From Plakobranchus ocellatus (Eukaryota > Mollusca > Gastropoda > Plakobranchidae): a stretch of DNA of 31,110 bases. The notes beneath the pieces were generated by a model, which saw nothing but the letters and a program-made list of their open reading frames with translations, was not told the DNA's origin and ran no database searches. Shown piece after piece: positions 10,141-21,400 of the stretch. The number at the start of each line of letters is the position of its first letter. The stretch's first letter is position 1. The DNA lies in contig BLXT01003901.1 of NCBI GenBank assembly GCA_019648995.1, forward strand, positions 181,685 through 212,794. The letters are read 5' to 3'. A program made the translations under genes and the position numbers.

Positions 10141-10734
10141 ATCCGATTTTTATTTGACTTTTTTTTTTTTATGGCCGCGTGCGGTAGTTTTTTTTTCTCC
10201 CTTTGATACCGGTAGGCTTTGGGCCTATTGACGAGATATCGGAGCCGATCCTACAATATCTATAACTTTCAACTCCTAAAGTCCTATTCCTATGCAGCAC
10301 TTGCCAAGTGCTATCAATTTATCATTCGCCGTGAGCAGTCCGTGCATGGGCTAGCTTAGGAGACTATGCAGGCGTGCATTTTGACGCAATTTGACTTTCC
10401 ACTTTTCCTTTGTGTTGGCATGCTGAAAGCTTTGCGTCAGTGCGTGAATGAAAACGTTTTACTATTATTATTTTTATTATTATTATTAGAATAAGAAGCA
10501 GACCTGCCAACATTACGCTTTATTTTACCCAATAATCTTAAATTCAGTCTAATTTGTTTGGTTTAGTCTTTTCGTTTCTCGCCATACTTATTTACAGCAC
10601 CCGCAACTTGTAATGCTAATGCCCGATCCTAACCAATGTTTAGGAAAAAAAAAAGTTTTTAGTCCCTCTAAAGTAAAAAGAATCTTAGAGCTGTGTAGCT
10701 TGAAATTAATCTCCTTAGGGTACAGAAAACCTGA
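10141..10734. other. Intergenic DNA, nothing recognised
   Basis: Contains poly-T tracts and a short ATT trinucleotide run (about 10,461-10,490). No gene was seen. It may be the interior of the element starting at 10,079, but that is speculation. Confidence 0.4.
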
Positions 10735-11195
10735 TGCCTCTTTTTAAATGTACTTTTTTTTTTTGCTTTCTCTGAAAATTTCTGTGTTCTCTTCTAAAGC
10801 TAGGTTTTGACGTACATACTACATACATGCATACATGGAGAGTAGATAAATAGGTTTACCAGGTATACAATTACAATGTATAGCCTTCACGGATTTGTGT
10901 AGACCCTGCAGTGGTAGCTGCTTGCTGAGCCAGACCCCTGGATGGAAACAGCTTTTTTAGAGTGATGCCATAAAGATGGTGCCGAGATGTCCAGTGGACG
11001 CACCTGCAATATCACATCTGGTTACAATCCCTGCTGCATCGACTGAGAGTTACACAATGGAGACTGCTCCACAAAGTTCCTGCAACATCAAATCCTGAGC
11101 AGAAGCTGAAGGGACATCACCACGCTTCCCCCAACGGCCTTTTACAAGGCCACCAAAATTTTTTGAAGATGACTTCTGACGACATATAACCAATT
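10735..11195 (+). repeat. Dispersed repeat, copy 2
   Basis: Partner of 8020-8460 in the same orientation. The ordered blocks are listed there; the 29-bp identical block lies at about 11,166. The region between GTAGACCC (about 10,899) and the end aligns best. Confidence 0.75.
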
Positions 11196-13015
11196 CTTTA
11201 ATCTTAATATCTCACTTCTTATGATTTTAATTCTCTATCTCTTTATCTTTATTTTGTCTAAAGTGCATACTCAATGATTACTGAGAGCTCCAGACACTTA
11301 GAATCCCAACAAAATCTATTCTTCAGTTACCGATTATTGACATTTGTTTAAAAAAGCAACAATGTGCCACAAAGTTCGCTGTTCCTTGTGAGAGTCTTAA
11401 TAAAGCGTCCGGTTCAAATCCTAAAGGAAGCTAGTTGCAGGGTATTTTCTTTCACAACCACTGGCTCAGGAATGCACATTTCAAAGAAAAATAATCAAAT
11501 AATAGCAGTTTTGTAGCAACAGTATGCATTCTAAATTCCTTCAAACTTTCAGCTTATATTGGCTTTTTTCCAATCTGCATTTCAAGAAGAATGCACACAT
11601 AGCATATATGTATGCTAAAGCCTAGTATAGGAGGTAAGTTTTTGCAACTTGAGGCCTAGCCCAACAGGCCAGAACAACGATCATGCGTGCATGCACAATT
11701 TCATTATAACATGGACATTCAATATTTTGAAAATGACAGTTCTTAAACTTCAGTTAATCATTTTAATGCTTAATAACACGCCATCGGCGATTTTTATTAT
11801 CATTGTTGTTATCATTATCAATTTTTGTTATAACAAGTCAACAATGTAATATGAAGGGGGGGCAAAAAGTCCCCCAAAAAGGTGTAAGATTATATTTGAA
11901 AAGCCCTAGTATGTATCAATGCAATTTCTTTAAAAAAAAAATAAATGGGCTGATAGCTAGATTGAAAAAAAGATAATCAACCCGTGGAAATGATAAGAAA
12001 TACAATGTGAATTGATATTCTCAAGAGACTTTTACTTTTAGAGACAAAAGAAGGGTGTTCTCTTTTCTTCACCAGTCAAACTGGACGGTTGGTTACAGAA
12101 AAAGCAATGAATGAGATTGAACTTAAAGCAAAAATAATAACAGCAGTCATTTTTTCTCTTCATTAAAAAATTCTTAGTATGGTCTTGAAGTTACAATCTA
12201 CACTGTCAAAAGTTTATTTAGAAATTGAGCTCGAAACTACATCAAGAATAAAGATTTTATCTAATATCAAGATCCAGAAATAAAATCCTGAGTTTCAATT
12301 TATTTTTTAATTAAATCACTCTTCTAGGTCTAAATAAGAGTTATATTGAAATCTGCAATTATTAATAATGTACAAAGTGTTAGTTATTCTTCTAGTTCTA
12401 AGTTTTAGACTAAATCTTAACTATAGCCACGCAAGCTTAAAAATCGTTTATACAAGGCTAGTCTGGATGTAAAACACCCGTTTATGTCATTTTACTTCAG
12501 GCATTTAAGGTCAATGGATTACAAATGACAAAAAGCCGATCAGCACTGAGGTTTTTTTGTGGCCACTTTCCTTGAACTAAATTATAGCAGCGAAAATTAT
12601 TGTTTGGATTTCAGCTCATAAAGTCGTAAGAAAGATGACAAAAACTTGATTGTGAATGTTTGTGATGCGGAATTGACACCCACTCTTTTTCCTGACTTTA
12701 TTGTAAACAAACCGCCAGTGTGTTATTTATTTTTTTTTTTATTATTTGTTAAGGATACCCTTTGATTTCTCTAGATGACAAAAAAAAAATAAAAATCTTG
12801 TGTCAAATCCATTTGACAATACTGGTATTGCTATGGCTTCTCCATCTGACCATGATGGACTGACATCAGTAGATAATAATAGCCACCATGCTCTTGCAAA
12901 AGTTGCGCTTTCGAAATGACATGGACTATCATGACTAAAAGCATTCTGCTCCTAGTCCGCATATTGATACAATTGATAAAGTGACCGGGAGAAAAGATAC
13001 AAGATCCATCAACTT
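11196..13015. other. AT-rich intergenic DNA, nothing recognised
   Basis: No coding frame above background, RNA gene or clear repeat was seen. A small G-run/C-run inverted repeat lies at about 11,858-11,876. Confidence 0.5.
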
Positions 13016-13019
13016 CTTC

Positions 13020-13440
13020 TTCAGTTACTCTGCCTGGAACAGAAATTGGCGATCATGTCTCTCCAATCAAAATCTATTCTCAATCTCAGTTAACCTCAAA
13101 AAGTTGTTTTTGCTACCGTTACCTATTGCCCATACTTAAGACTTTCGCCTCTTGCATTTGCCTCCGATTTTTTTTCCTGCGATTGCTAAGTGTTTTAAAA
13201 CTTTGTGTCGGCAAATGTGTCCTATAAATTGTAATTGCCTCTGCCTTATGATAGTTCAAGATTAACTTCTTTCACTTTCAGTAGGCTACCGATACATTGG
13301 ACTTTTTTCGTCCATGATATCCTCATCAGTTTTCTGATAACCACATCTCTACTGCTTCCAGTTTTTTTCTCCGCTTCGTCGTTCATTTTCAAACTCTCAC
13401 TACCATATTGGTACTTTCCATACTGACCATCAAGATCGAG
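13020..13440 (-). mobile_element. Decayed C-terminal part of an RTE/BovB-like LINE reverse transcriptase ORF
   Basis: On the - strand, broken by stops and frame changes, I read YGSESLKMNDEAEKK (about 13,360-13,410), RISWTKKV (about 13,302-13,325), QLQFIGHICRH (about 13,207-13,236) followed by a Lys/Arg-rich GKKIGGKCKRR, and DWRDMIANF (about 13,045-13,072). This order (YGCESW..., EKKLEAFEMW, RISWT-KV, LxFLGHIxR, GKIxGKRxRGR, WRDMIANV) is characteristic of the region after the RT domain in RTE-like and related LINEs. Clearly a pseudogene. Confidence 0.72.
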
Positions 13441-14944
13441 GCGAAATATTAAAGTTTCATAAAGATTGCAAGAGGGAAAGCATTCCTTGCTTTAAAAGGT
13501 AAAATTCATTGTCCTGCTACTGTAGGGTCAGTTTGTAAAGTCTGCTAAAAAGAGCTTCCACTTCCTGATATGAAATGCAATTTTGTGAATCTCGGACAGC
13601 TATTAAAATCTTTTAAACACATCAAAACAGAGACTACATAGCAAATTCCATTTAATTTATGCACGGGGCCACAGATTTCCAAGATTAAGTGTATGACTTT
13701 TCTTGCACTGGGTCAAGTTAGGCGATGATTTGCAGGAAAAATACACAGGACTCGTTACAATTCACGTTCCCAAAGTATATCACAAACAAGAGGTAAGCTC
13801 ATCTACATGTGCCCGCAATTCAGTTTTCCCACAATGAGTACTTTTGGAATGTCTTGACCCGCATGAAAAATATAATAGTATACTGCCTACGTATGATAAT
13901 GGGATTATAAAGACCTAACTTGCTCTAATAAGACCATAAGTAGGTTTCAAGCAGCTCTGTAAGAGGAGATATTAACATAGTATGAATACTGAAAGGCTTG
14001 TATAAAAAGTCACAAAATTCAGAGGGGCAGATATAATAAATACTTTCTCAAGACTAGTCCCGATAAATCAGAATTTGTAACATTTTATTTAGTTTTTCGA
14101 TTGCTGAAACTGCTCTATACTTTTTTTCCATAAAAGTTCAAGCCATACTTGTACAATGATTAACACAGGTTTCAGCTTTGCTCACCCTGGGCCTAGATTA
14201 TGTGGTTTTTAAACTTATTAATTGTATTTATAAGTGACAGAAAGAAGTAGAAACTTGTGGTCGGATGAGAAACGGATGTAAAACTAGCCCTGCTGAAAAT
14301 TGCATTTTTGAAAAGGAAACATTGCAAAAAAATGCAAGGTTAACGGCCCTAAAATTGCAATAAAATTGGAAAACTTTTTGAGACCCAGCCATACAAAGCC
14401 TTTCAATGTTGACAACATGACAATTCTGTATTTTTTAGGGCAAGAAGCAAAACAAAACATCATGCATGCAGCTGACATATTTACTACCAAAAATGAAATA
14501 CGAGAACTTCTACATTAGTTCTAAGCAAGATTATTTTTACATTTATTTTGAATGATATATATATAGTGCTTTGAAATGAAGTTTTTTAAAAATAAGAGGA
14601 AAAAATATGGGACATACACCCCTGATGTGGCAAAACAAAAGTGGAAGCAATAGACTAATTACATTGACTACATACAGTACATATTACAAGTACTAAGGGA
14701 AAAATGGGAATAGAAGAATTAGTTTCTAAGAATTTGATTTTGTTCTGTTCCAAATCATGGTGGTTTGACTATTCCTTTTTGGGGGAAGTTAATGAAAAGT
14801 TGAAAGTCCTCATGCCTGAATAAAGATAGTACTAGACACATTAAAAGGACATGTTTACAAATTTCAACCCTTGAAGGTATGGTACTAAAAAAATATACCA
14901 TGTATATTGAATTAAGAAAAAATTTAAAAATTGAAAACTAAAAG
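13441..14944. other. AT-rich intergenic DNA, nothing recognised
   Basis: A 68-codon - strand frame at 14,284-14,490 has no recognisable domain and is probably chance. No repeats were noted. Confidence 0.5.
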
Positions 14945-15210
14945 TGCTCATTTCATCCTGCATTCTATCTCGCCTGATTATTGTAACTCGCTACTGGACT
15001 GGCTGGCCTACCTGAATTAAGTGTGAAAAAATTGCAACATATGCAAAATCAGGCTGCCAAACTAATTCTTAAAAAAAAATGAATTCATGTTACATCAAAG
15101 TTGATTTAACTTTACTGGCTTCTAATTAAATTAGGGAATCAAGCACAAACTTGCAGTTTTATTGCTAAAAAACTTTCTTCTTGTATGTTTTGTTGCACCA
15201 CCGACAGCAA
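14945..15210 (+). mobile_element. Decayed LINE reverse-transcriptase tail (SRLDYCNSLL region)
   Basis: The + strand reads SRLDYCNSLL (about 14,968-14,997). After a frame change it reads GLAGLPELSVKKLQHMQN followed by QAAKLILKK. Beyond a further stop come HVTSKLI and LYWLLIKLGIKHKLAVLLLK. These match in order the conserved post-palm region of CR1/L2/Jockey-like retrotransposon ORFs (SRLDYCNSLLAGLP, KLQxVQNAAARLI, HITPxLxxLHWLP, RIxFKLALLxYK). Stops and frameshifts make it a dead copy. Confidence 0.8.
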
Positions 15211-15597
15211 GCTTAGGCCCACACTGGAGGCAATGCGACTTGGAATAATTGCCCACAAGACAGACTGATGTCGCAGTTATTGTGCGCCACCCAATTACAG
15301 GTTAGCCTGATAATTTGCAAAAACAAGTCTGGCTTTATGGTTCGCGCGGCAATGGTCAGTAGAATTACGCATGGTCACATAATGGCACTCCCCTTTCCCT
15401 TAATCAACAGAGCCGCTGACGTAAGACCAGGCTGTAAAACACAAAGGATAGCTGCGACGCTTCGACAAAGAAAGAGAGTATTTTCAAACATGTATTGTTG
15501 GACACGTGAACTGCTGCCTCCAGTGTGGGCACTCTGTTAGTGTGCATCATCGGGTGTTCTTAGACACAATAGATGATAGGATGTCCATATTTTTTGC
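15211..15597. other. Intergenic DNA, no recognised gene
   Basis: A 90-codon + frame at 15,268-15,540 has no recognised domain. A CTGCTGCCTCCAGTG block near 15,510 faintly resembles the satellite core but lacks the rest of the unit. Confidence 0.4.
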
Positions 15598-15991
15598 TTC
15601 TTCCTAGTCATTTTTGCTCTCCCTGCCTCTGTTTTCTTTTCTACTCTCTCTCTCCCTCTCTTTCTCTCCATCATTCTGTTTCTCTTTTCTACTCTCTCTC
15701 TCTCTCTCTCTCATTCTCTCCATCATTCTGTTTCTCTTTCCCACTCTCTCTCTCAAATACGACTGTATTTGTATGCTAATATGTGTTAGCGAGTGCACTT
15801 TTGCCTGTGTAAATTATTATACTGCAATTACCGATGTGTTGAATATTCTGTCATATTATATGATTGAAATTTACAATTTTTAAAATTTATCTATATGTTT
15901 TGCTTAAGTGTTGTTTCTTCCTAGTCATTTTTGCTCTCTCCATCTTTGTATCTGGTTTTCCTTAGCTCCCTGTTTCTCTTTCCCACTTTTT

Positions 15992-16022
<31 letters not shown>

Positions 16023-16155
16023 CCTCCCTCTCTCTCTATCAAATACTATTGTATTTGTGTGCTAATATGTGGTAGCAAGTGTACTTTTGCCTGTGCAAAT
16101 TATATGCTCCAATTACCTATGTGTTGAAATTGAATATTCTGTCATATTGAAAAAT
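15598..16155 (+). repeat. ~317-bp tandem duplication carrying CT microsatellites
   Basis: TTCTTCCTAGTCATTTTTGC at 15,598 recurs at 15,915. Both copies go on through a long CT-rich tract, then CAAATAC-ACTGTATTTGT-TGCTAATATGTG, CTTTTGCCTGTG, CAATTACC-ATGTGTTGAA and ATATTCTGTCATATT. The copies differ by substitutions and by microsatellite length. Confidence 0.85.
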
Positions 16156-16224
16156 GGAAAATTAGACCATTTGAGTTGACTTGCAAGTTTGTGCATTAAT
16201 TCAATTGTGTATTATTAACAGCCA

Positions 16225-16335
16225 ACGAAAAGGGTCTTGTACCAATTTTTGTAACCCTTATCGTTATAAAATAAACATCAATCAACCAATCTCTCTCTCC
16301 CTCTGTCGGCCCTCTCTCTTTCTCTCTCTGCCTGA
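16225..16335 (+). mobile_element. Possible LINE 3' tail followed by CT repeat
   Basis: GTAACCCTTATCGTTATAAA, then ATAAACATCAATCAACCAATC, looks like the 3' end of a LINE with a short (ATCA)-type tail, and runs into a CT microsatellite (about 16,290-16,330). Weak, recognised by style only. Confidence 0.3.
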
Positions 16336-17000
16336 TTTACATTTCAATTATATTGTTTTTCGTGTAATCTCATTGTGCATGTTAAATTTTGCTTGGTGTT
16401 GAAATGTGACGGCGGTGAGGGAATGATAAGTTTTTATGTGAACTGCCTGTTTTATCGGTAGCTCAGTGTCAAGAACTTTGACCCCAGCTCCATCATTCAA
16501 TCCCTATCCCTCTTCTTTATCGTTTTTTTTTTCTCCCATCCTTTTTCTGTCGGCTCTACAACTTGCCTACTTTGTGAGTGTCAGTTGAATATTTTGAATT
16601 CTTTGAGAGCTTGGGTCGGTTTTCATGGTGTTAAGTAATATGTGATTGAGAACTTAATAGGCAAAGATAACCTTGAATTATTCTGTGTTAATCGATTGTG
16701 ACAAATCAGAATAGAGTATCTGCTGCTTTCTCATCTCTCCTCTCAAACTTTGGTAACTAGATCTATAAACACAAAAAAGTTTGGTTTGCAAGAAAATACA
16801 AAAGGATTGAATCAGTTTGTTGCGGGTGAGGCAAACCTCATAAGAACAGAACAGCGATTATAATGAAAAATCAACCAGATGCACTGTAAACTACACAGTA
16901 AACAGTACAGCGGCTGGTGCATATCTGCTGTTTGTCCGCTGGCGGGACACGCAATATCCAGCCCGTGCATGCAGAGGTTGTTCCTTCCATCTATTTATAG
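16336..17000. other. Intergenic DNA, nothing recognised
   Basis: No gene, RNA or repeat is supported here. Confidence 0.45.
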
Positions 17001-17006
17001 TTCAGT

Positions 17007-17648
17007 GCTCAAGTCTCACTACAGATATAGCTCAGTCTCACACTCATGCTCAGAACCTCAAACAACATTAAGGCAGTAACTGTAGCCTCAAGTCTCACTA
17101 CAAATACNNNNNNNNNNNNNNNNNNNNNNNNNNNNNNNNNNNNNNNNNNNNNNNNNNNNNNNNNNNNNNNNNNNNNNNNNNNNNNNNNNNNNNNNNNNNN
17201 NNNNNNNNNNNNNNNNNNNNNNNNNNNNNNNNNNNNNNNNNNNNNNNNNNNNNNNNNNNNNNNNNNNNNNNNNNNNNNNNNNNNNNNNNNNNNNNNNNNN
17301 NNNNNNNNNNNNNNNNNNNNNNNNNNNNNNNNNNNNNNNNNNNNNNNNNNNNNNNNNNNNNNNNNNNNNNNNNNNNNNNNNNNNNNNNNNNNNNNNNNNN
17401 NNNNNNNNNNNNNNNNNNNNNNNNNNNNNNNNNNNNNNNNNNNNNNNNNNNNNNNNNNNNNNNNNNNNNNNNNNNNNNNNNNNNNNNNNNNNNNNNNNNN
17501 NNNNNNNNNNNNNNNNNNNNNNNNNNNAGAGCCTCAAACAACATTAAGGCAGTAACTGTAGCCTCAAGTCTTACTATAGATATAGCTCAATCTCACATTC
17601 ATGTCCAAAGCCTCAAACAATATTAAGGCAGTTATTGTAGCCTCAAGC
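17007..17648 (+). repeat. 79-bp satellite interrupted by a 420-base N run
   Basis: The landmark AAGTC following GCCTC recurs at 17,011 and 17,090 before the gap and at 17,566 and (diverged) 17,645 after it, each pair 79 bp apart. Each unit runs AAGTCTCACTACAGATATAG, CTCAGTCTCACACTCATG, CCTCAAACAACATTAAGG, CAGTAACTGTAGC. N fills 17,108-17,527. Open frames reported through this part consist mostly of N and mean nothing. Confidence 0.9.
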
Positions 17649-17676
17649 ACTGTGTTACTATTTTTCTATCAACATC

Positions 17677-17800
17677 ATGGCGTCTGCATCATCCAATGAA
17701 CCTTCTCCTTGACCTGGTGGACATGATCTTATACGGCGTCTGAAAATATTAGGTAGACAATGTAAAAAAAAAAATTAAAAGCAAAATGAAAAATTGAGCC
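17677..17800 (+). other. Short MASASSNEPSP-like reading frame, doubtful
   Basis: Directly after the 79-bp array an ATG in good context (AACATCATGG) reads MASASSNEPSP, a TGA, then PGGHDLIRRLKILGRQC. It may be a fossil start of a small coding sequence or element ORF, or chance. Confidence 0.15.
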
Positions 17801-17814
17801 AAATGACATAAGTC

Positions 17815-17945
17815 TCTATCTCCTTCTCTCATCCATCTACCTTTCCCAACCTCTCTCTGTCTCTCTCTCTCTCTTTTTTACTTTCTCTCTATCTATCTTT
17901 CTACTATCTATTTATCTCTCCTTCTTTCTCTCCCCCCGCCTTGTT
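17815..17945 (+). repeat. CT-rich low-complexity tract
   Basis: Impure CTCT/CTAT microsatellite with no coding potential. Confidence 0.7.
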
Positions 17946-17999
17946 TCTCTGTCTTCCTTTCCTTCCAACTTACCTCTCTGTGTCTCCCTCTCGTTCTCC

Positions 18000-18143
18000 C
18001 TTACTTCTTTCTTTCTCTTCTTCTATCTCTCCCGGGCACTACACTTTAACAATAAAGTCAAGAAGCCAACACTTACTTCTTTCTTTCTCTTCTTCTATCT
18101 CTCCTGGGCACTACACTTTAACAATAAAGTCAAGAAGCCAACA
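18000..18143 (+). repeat. 72-bp tandem duplication, one mismatch seen
   Basis: Units at 18,000-18,071 and 18,072-18,143 begin CTTACTTCTTTCTTTC and end AAGTCAAGAAGCCAACA. The only difference I see is CCCGGGC versus CCTGGGC. It is recent and lies next to the CT-rich tract, consistent with slippage-driven duplication. Confidence 0.92.
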
Positions 18144-18281
18144 CGCAAACAACATTGACCTTTTATGTTACAATCAAGCCAAAGTATACTAGTGTTAAGA
18201 AACAGAACATGTCTCCCGGGGGGGGTAAGATAAAATCACTTAAGTCTTTTCTGGATATTATGAAAATGGTTTGATATTTAC

Positions 18282-18417
18282 CTCTTAAAAATTACTGTGG
18301 CAATGACAGCAATAACAAGCACTGCAGCAATAACAAGAATAATCCATATCCACATGTTATTGCTTGATTCCTTAGAATCTGTTCTATTTATAACTTTCTG
18401 AGTTTTCCCGTTGGCTT
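18282..18417 (-). CDS. Exon: stalk and transmembrane helix
   Basis: The acceptor is TTTATACAG|AA at the high end. The preceding exon donates one base (A), so translation enters as Lys-Ala-Asn-Gly and continues in frame through VINRTDSKESSNN to the helix WIWIILVIAAVLVIAVIATV, then IFKR. The exon ends AAGAG|GTAAAT, a strong donor in phase 2. Without splicing, the frame stops at once (AGG TAA, TAA at 18,278-18,280). An N-glycosylation sequon (NRT) sits in the stalk. Confidence 0.85.
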
Positions 18418-21400
18418 CTGTATAAAAAAAAAATTGAAGAAAGCAATAAATTAACAAGAGCAGACTGAGCATTGAGGCAAACAGTTAACACCACAAACCT
18501 GGGTGTAAATCTACACAAGCTGGCCTTAATGATGGACAAGTTGGATGAATGATTTTTTTTTTAGCTGTATTAATATCTTGTAATTCTATTTTACCAATAT
18601 CTTGTAATCTCTATTTTTCCCAAACCTACATTTTTTTTTGTTGGTTGTGAAGGAAACTTATAGCAAATAGGCATAAGTTAATACTTTTTTTCTAAACCAA
18701 TCTTTTCTGGACATAATCCTTTCCTTCTCTCTTTTCAAAGATCCTCAATTGTTCGCTCATTTAAGTCTATTGTTGGCCTAATGTACATTCCAAGCGTATA
18801 GTATATGGACTACAGCACATGCCTGCAGCCAAATCTTTATTGGCATAAAGATTATATTGTTAATTCAAAAGACTGATACAATTGAACTATTATTGTCACA
18901 CCATGGATTTTGCTTGTTTGAAACTGATGATAAGGCTTAGAGAGATTAGAAATCATCCCACATGATATTCAATAGTTTGCGATTAAACATGTTTATTTCA
19001 TTTCAATGATAAGAAACTTTTGAATCAAAAATGTTTATCTTGCATAAATTTGAACACAGTTGCATATAAAATCAACCACAGCTGAGTCTTTTGTTCTTAA
19101 AATATTCCAGAGAGTTTGAATTAAGTGAAATCTAATGTATTTTTAATGGAAACAAGTACATGTTTCTCAGCTCTAGCGACCATATTAGTCTCAAACTTAC
19201 TTATGATACAAAGAGGAGGTTGGTAGCCCATTTCACATCCTTGGTCACAAGTTCCATCAAAAGGGCTACAGGTTGAGTTAGGTCCAGCACAGTGACCACT
19301 GCAATTCTGTGAACAACCTCGGCCATAGGTCCCTGGTGAGCATACTGGTGGTGGAAACAAGGGAAAGTAAAGTAAAGACTGTAGTCCAGCCATTTCTGGT
19401 GAATTTTTTTTTCATTTCAAAATACGGTTTTGTTTTATAAGATTTTTTTTTTAATTATAAAACTGAATAGGTTCTTTAAAAGCCGAAGTATATAATTCAA
19501 ATATCTCATAAATCAAGAAGTTGGAATTTTTTCATCTTTTTGTTGAATTTGAGATCCTAAATCAAAGTGAAGAAGACTTGATTCTCTTAATTCACAATCA
19601 GTGCCACTGTGGCCAGCATTAAACAAATGCCTGTTCCTATTTTTCTTCTGGTCTCAGTCTAATTTCCCTCAAACTTTTTGAGAAAATTCATAAAGGAAAC
19701 ACAACGACATTCTCTCTTGTAAAGACCAAGTTGAAAATGCTTAAGGGGAATCCCCTAAAAATACACTTATCTACCAATCTTTAAATGACTTTTTTTAAAA
19801 CAAAGACCTGCTTGGATTCATTTATCATTTTGACGCTTTGGTCAATTCTAATGAAATTTTATTAAGGAGCAAAAGCTCAAACGTTTAATCCGTATACAAA
19901 CTTTTGTGGTGCGTCAATGAAATCCACATGTGGGCATATTTTAAAATCTCGAAGTTGTTTTGCGGATATATAAAACGAAATTTTATAATCCTATTAGAAC
20001 CTTATTAAGCTTGCGAAACAAAATATGCAGGTAGACATTTGTAATGACAATTATGTTCTGGAACTTTATGTGCCGCACGTCAAAGTTAAAGCAAAAAAGC
20101 AGCATTAAATGTTTAGCGAGCAACTTTTGTTTTCTTGAGAGTATCTTTTAGTGAAATAATAATAATCAGAAATGGGTTTGTCTAATTTGTATAAAAAATA
20201 TTGTGGAGAATCTAAAAGTGAATCAAATGATGTACTCTCTAAAAAATTCAATATTTCTACTTTGTCTGAATCCATAAAGTCTCTTGTGAATTTTTTCTGT
20301 TTTTTTGTTATTACATGTCTAAGTTGGAAGGCAAATATACACTAGTAAGAGAGACTCCACCGAGTTCTAAATGGCATATTTTATTGTTAACAAAAGAAAA
20401 CAGTCATGCTGAATCTAGGATTAGGGTTGTACACATGCATTGCTCATAAAGAAAAAGTGTTGGCTTACCTTGATCACATAAAGGAGATTGATGGCCCGTG
20501 TCACAAAATTGTTTACAAGACCCATCGAATGGGTTACATGTGTTGTAAGGTCCAGCACAATGTTCACTGCAGGTTTCAGCACAGTCCTGACCGTAGGTTC
20601 CATTGAAACAAACTATTTGTAGGGGGAAGGAAGATAAATGTCATATTAGGAGTTATAGTTCGAATGACGTTTACAACGTAAATGTAGTGATATCACAAAA
20701 TGAGACTTTTTGTCGCAAAAACAAATGATATAAATAAAGATGCAGTTCTCACGATTCTCAATTTCTTTGACCTGAATGGTTAGACGAGTCTTGTACTTGT
20801 AGTGGTTGATATTTCTGAAACTCTATAGTTCGGGCTCTCTAACAAGCATAAAACCTTTATTTTCATGCCAGATTTTTCCTGCAAAATGTCTCATTTTGCA
20901 ATGACACTACACAAAATTTGTTTTATTGTCTGACTTATGATGGAAAGCATTTAACATTTGTCTAAGGACCATTCTTAATATTTTGTGTCACAATTAGAAT
21001 TTGGCAGAAGAAAAAGTGATTTAATTTTTTTCCCTTTACATTCTAAAAAGTTAAAAATCCCATTATGTTGGCTCAGCAATAGCATAGCTCTATGCATTTT
21101 TTACCATCGCAAGCTCTTAAAAAGACATTTCCAGCTGTGTTCAATCATAACACACTTTCAAAATGCAACTTTCAACTCCTCAAACACACTAACATTTTCT
21201 TTTGACTTATATCTTAAAAGTGAAAGATTATAGCCAAGCCAAGACCAGTAAAACCAAACCTTTGTTCGTGACAAGGATACACACAGTGCCTCTTTTCCTA
21301 TTTCAATCGAAAAATGTTTATTAAAAAACTAGAGACAGAAGCACAAAGTCCCAAGGATGATTAGAAATAAAGCCTGTGCATGGGATAAGAACACTGTAGT

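Noticed and set aside
11858-11876. G-run/C-run hairpin as a terminator or element end
   Set aside because: A tiny isolated inverted repeat without flanking element structure.
14284-14490. 68-codon - strand frame as a possible receptor tail
   Set aside because: No recognisable domain, no acceptor in the right phase identified, and about 4 kb from the TM exon.
15604-15883. Ser/Leu-rich or Arg/Glu-rich open frames over the CT tract
   Set aside because: Products of low-complexity CT repeats, with no gene-like composition.
17046-17555. Open frames of about 150-170 codons on both strands
   Set aside because: They consist almost entirely of the N run at 17,108-17,527.
20421-20603. Alternative - strand frames over EGF exons (also 30,720-30,905)
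   Set aside because: They are in a different frame from the eight-cysteine reading and have no domain.
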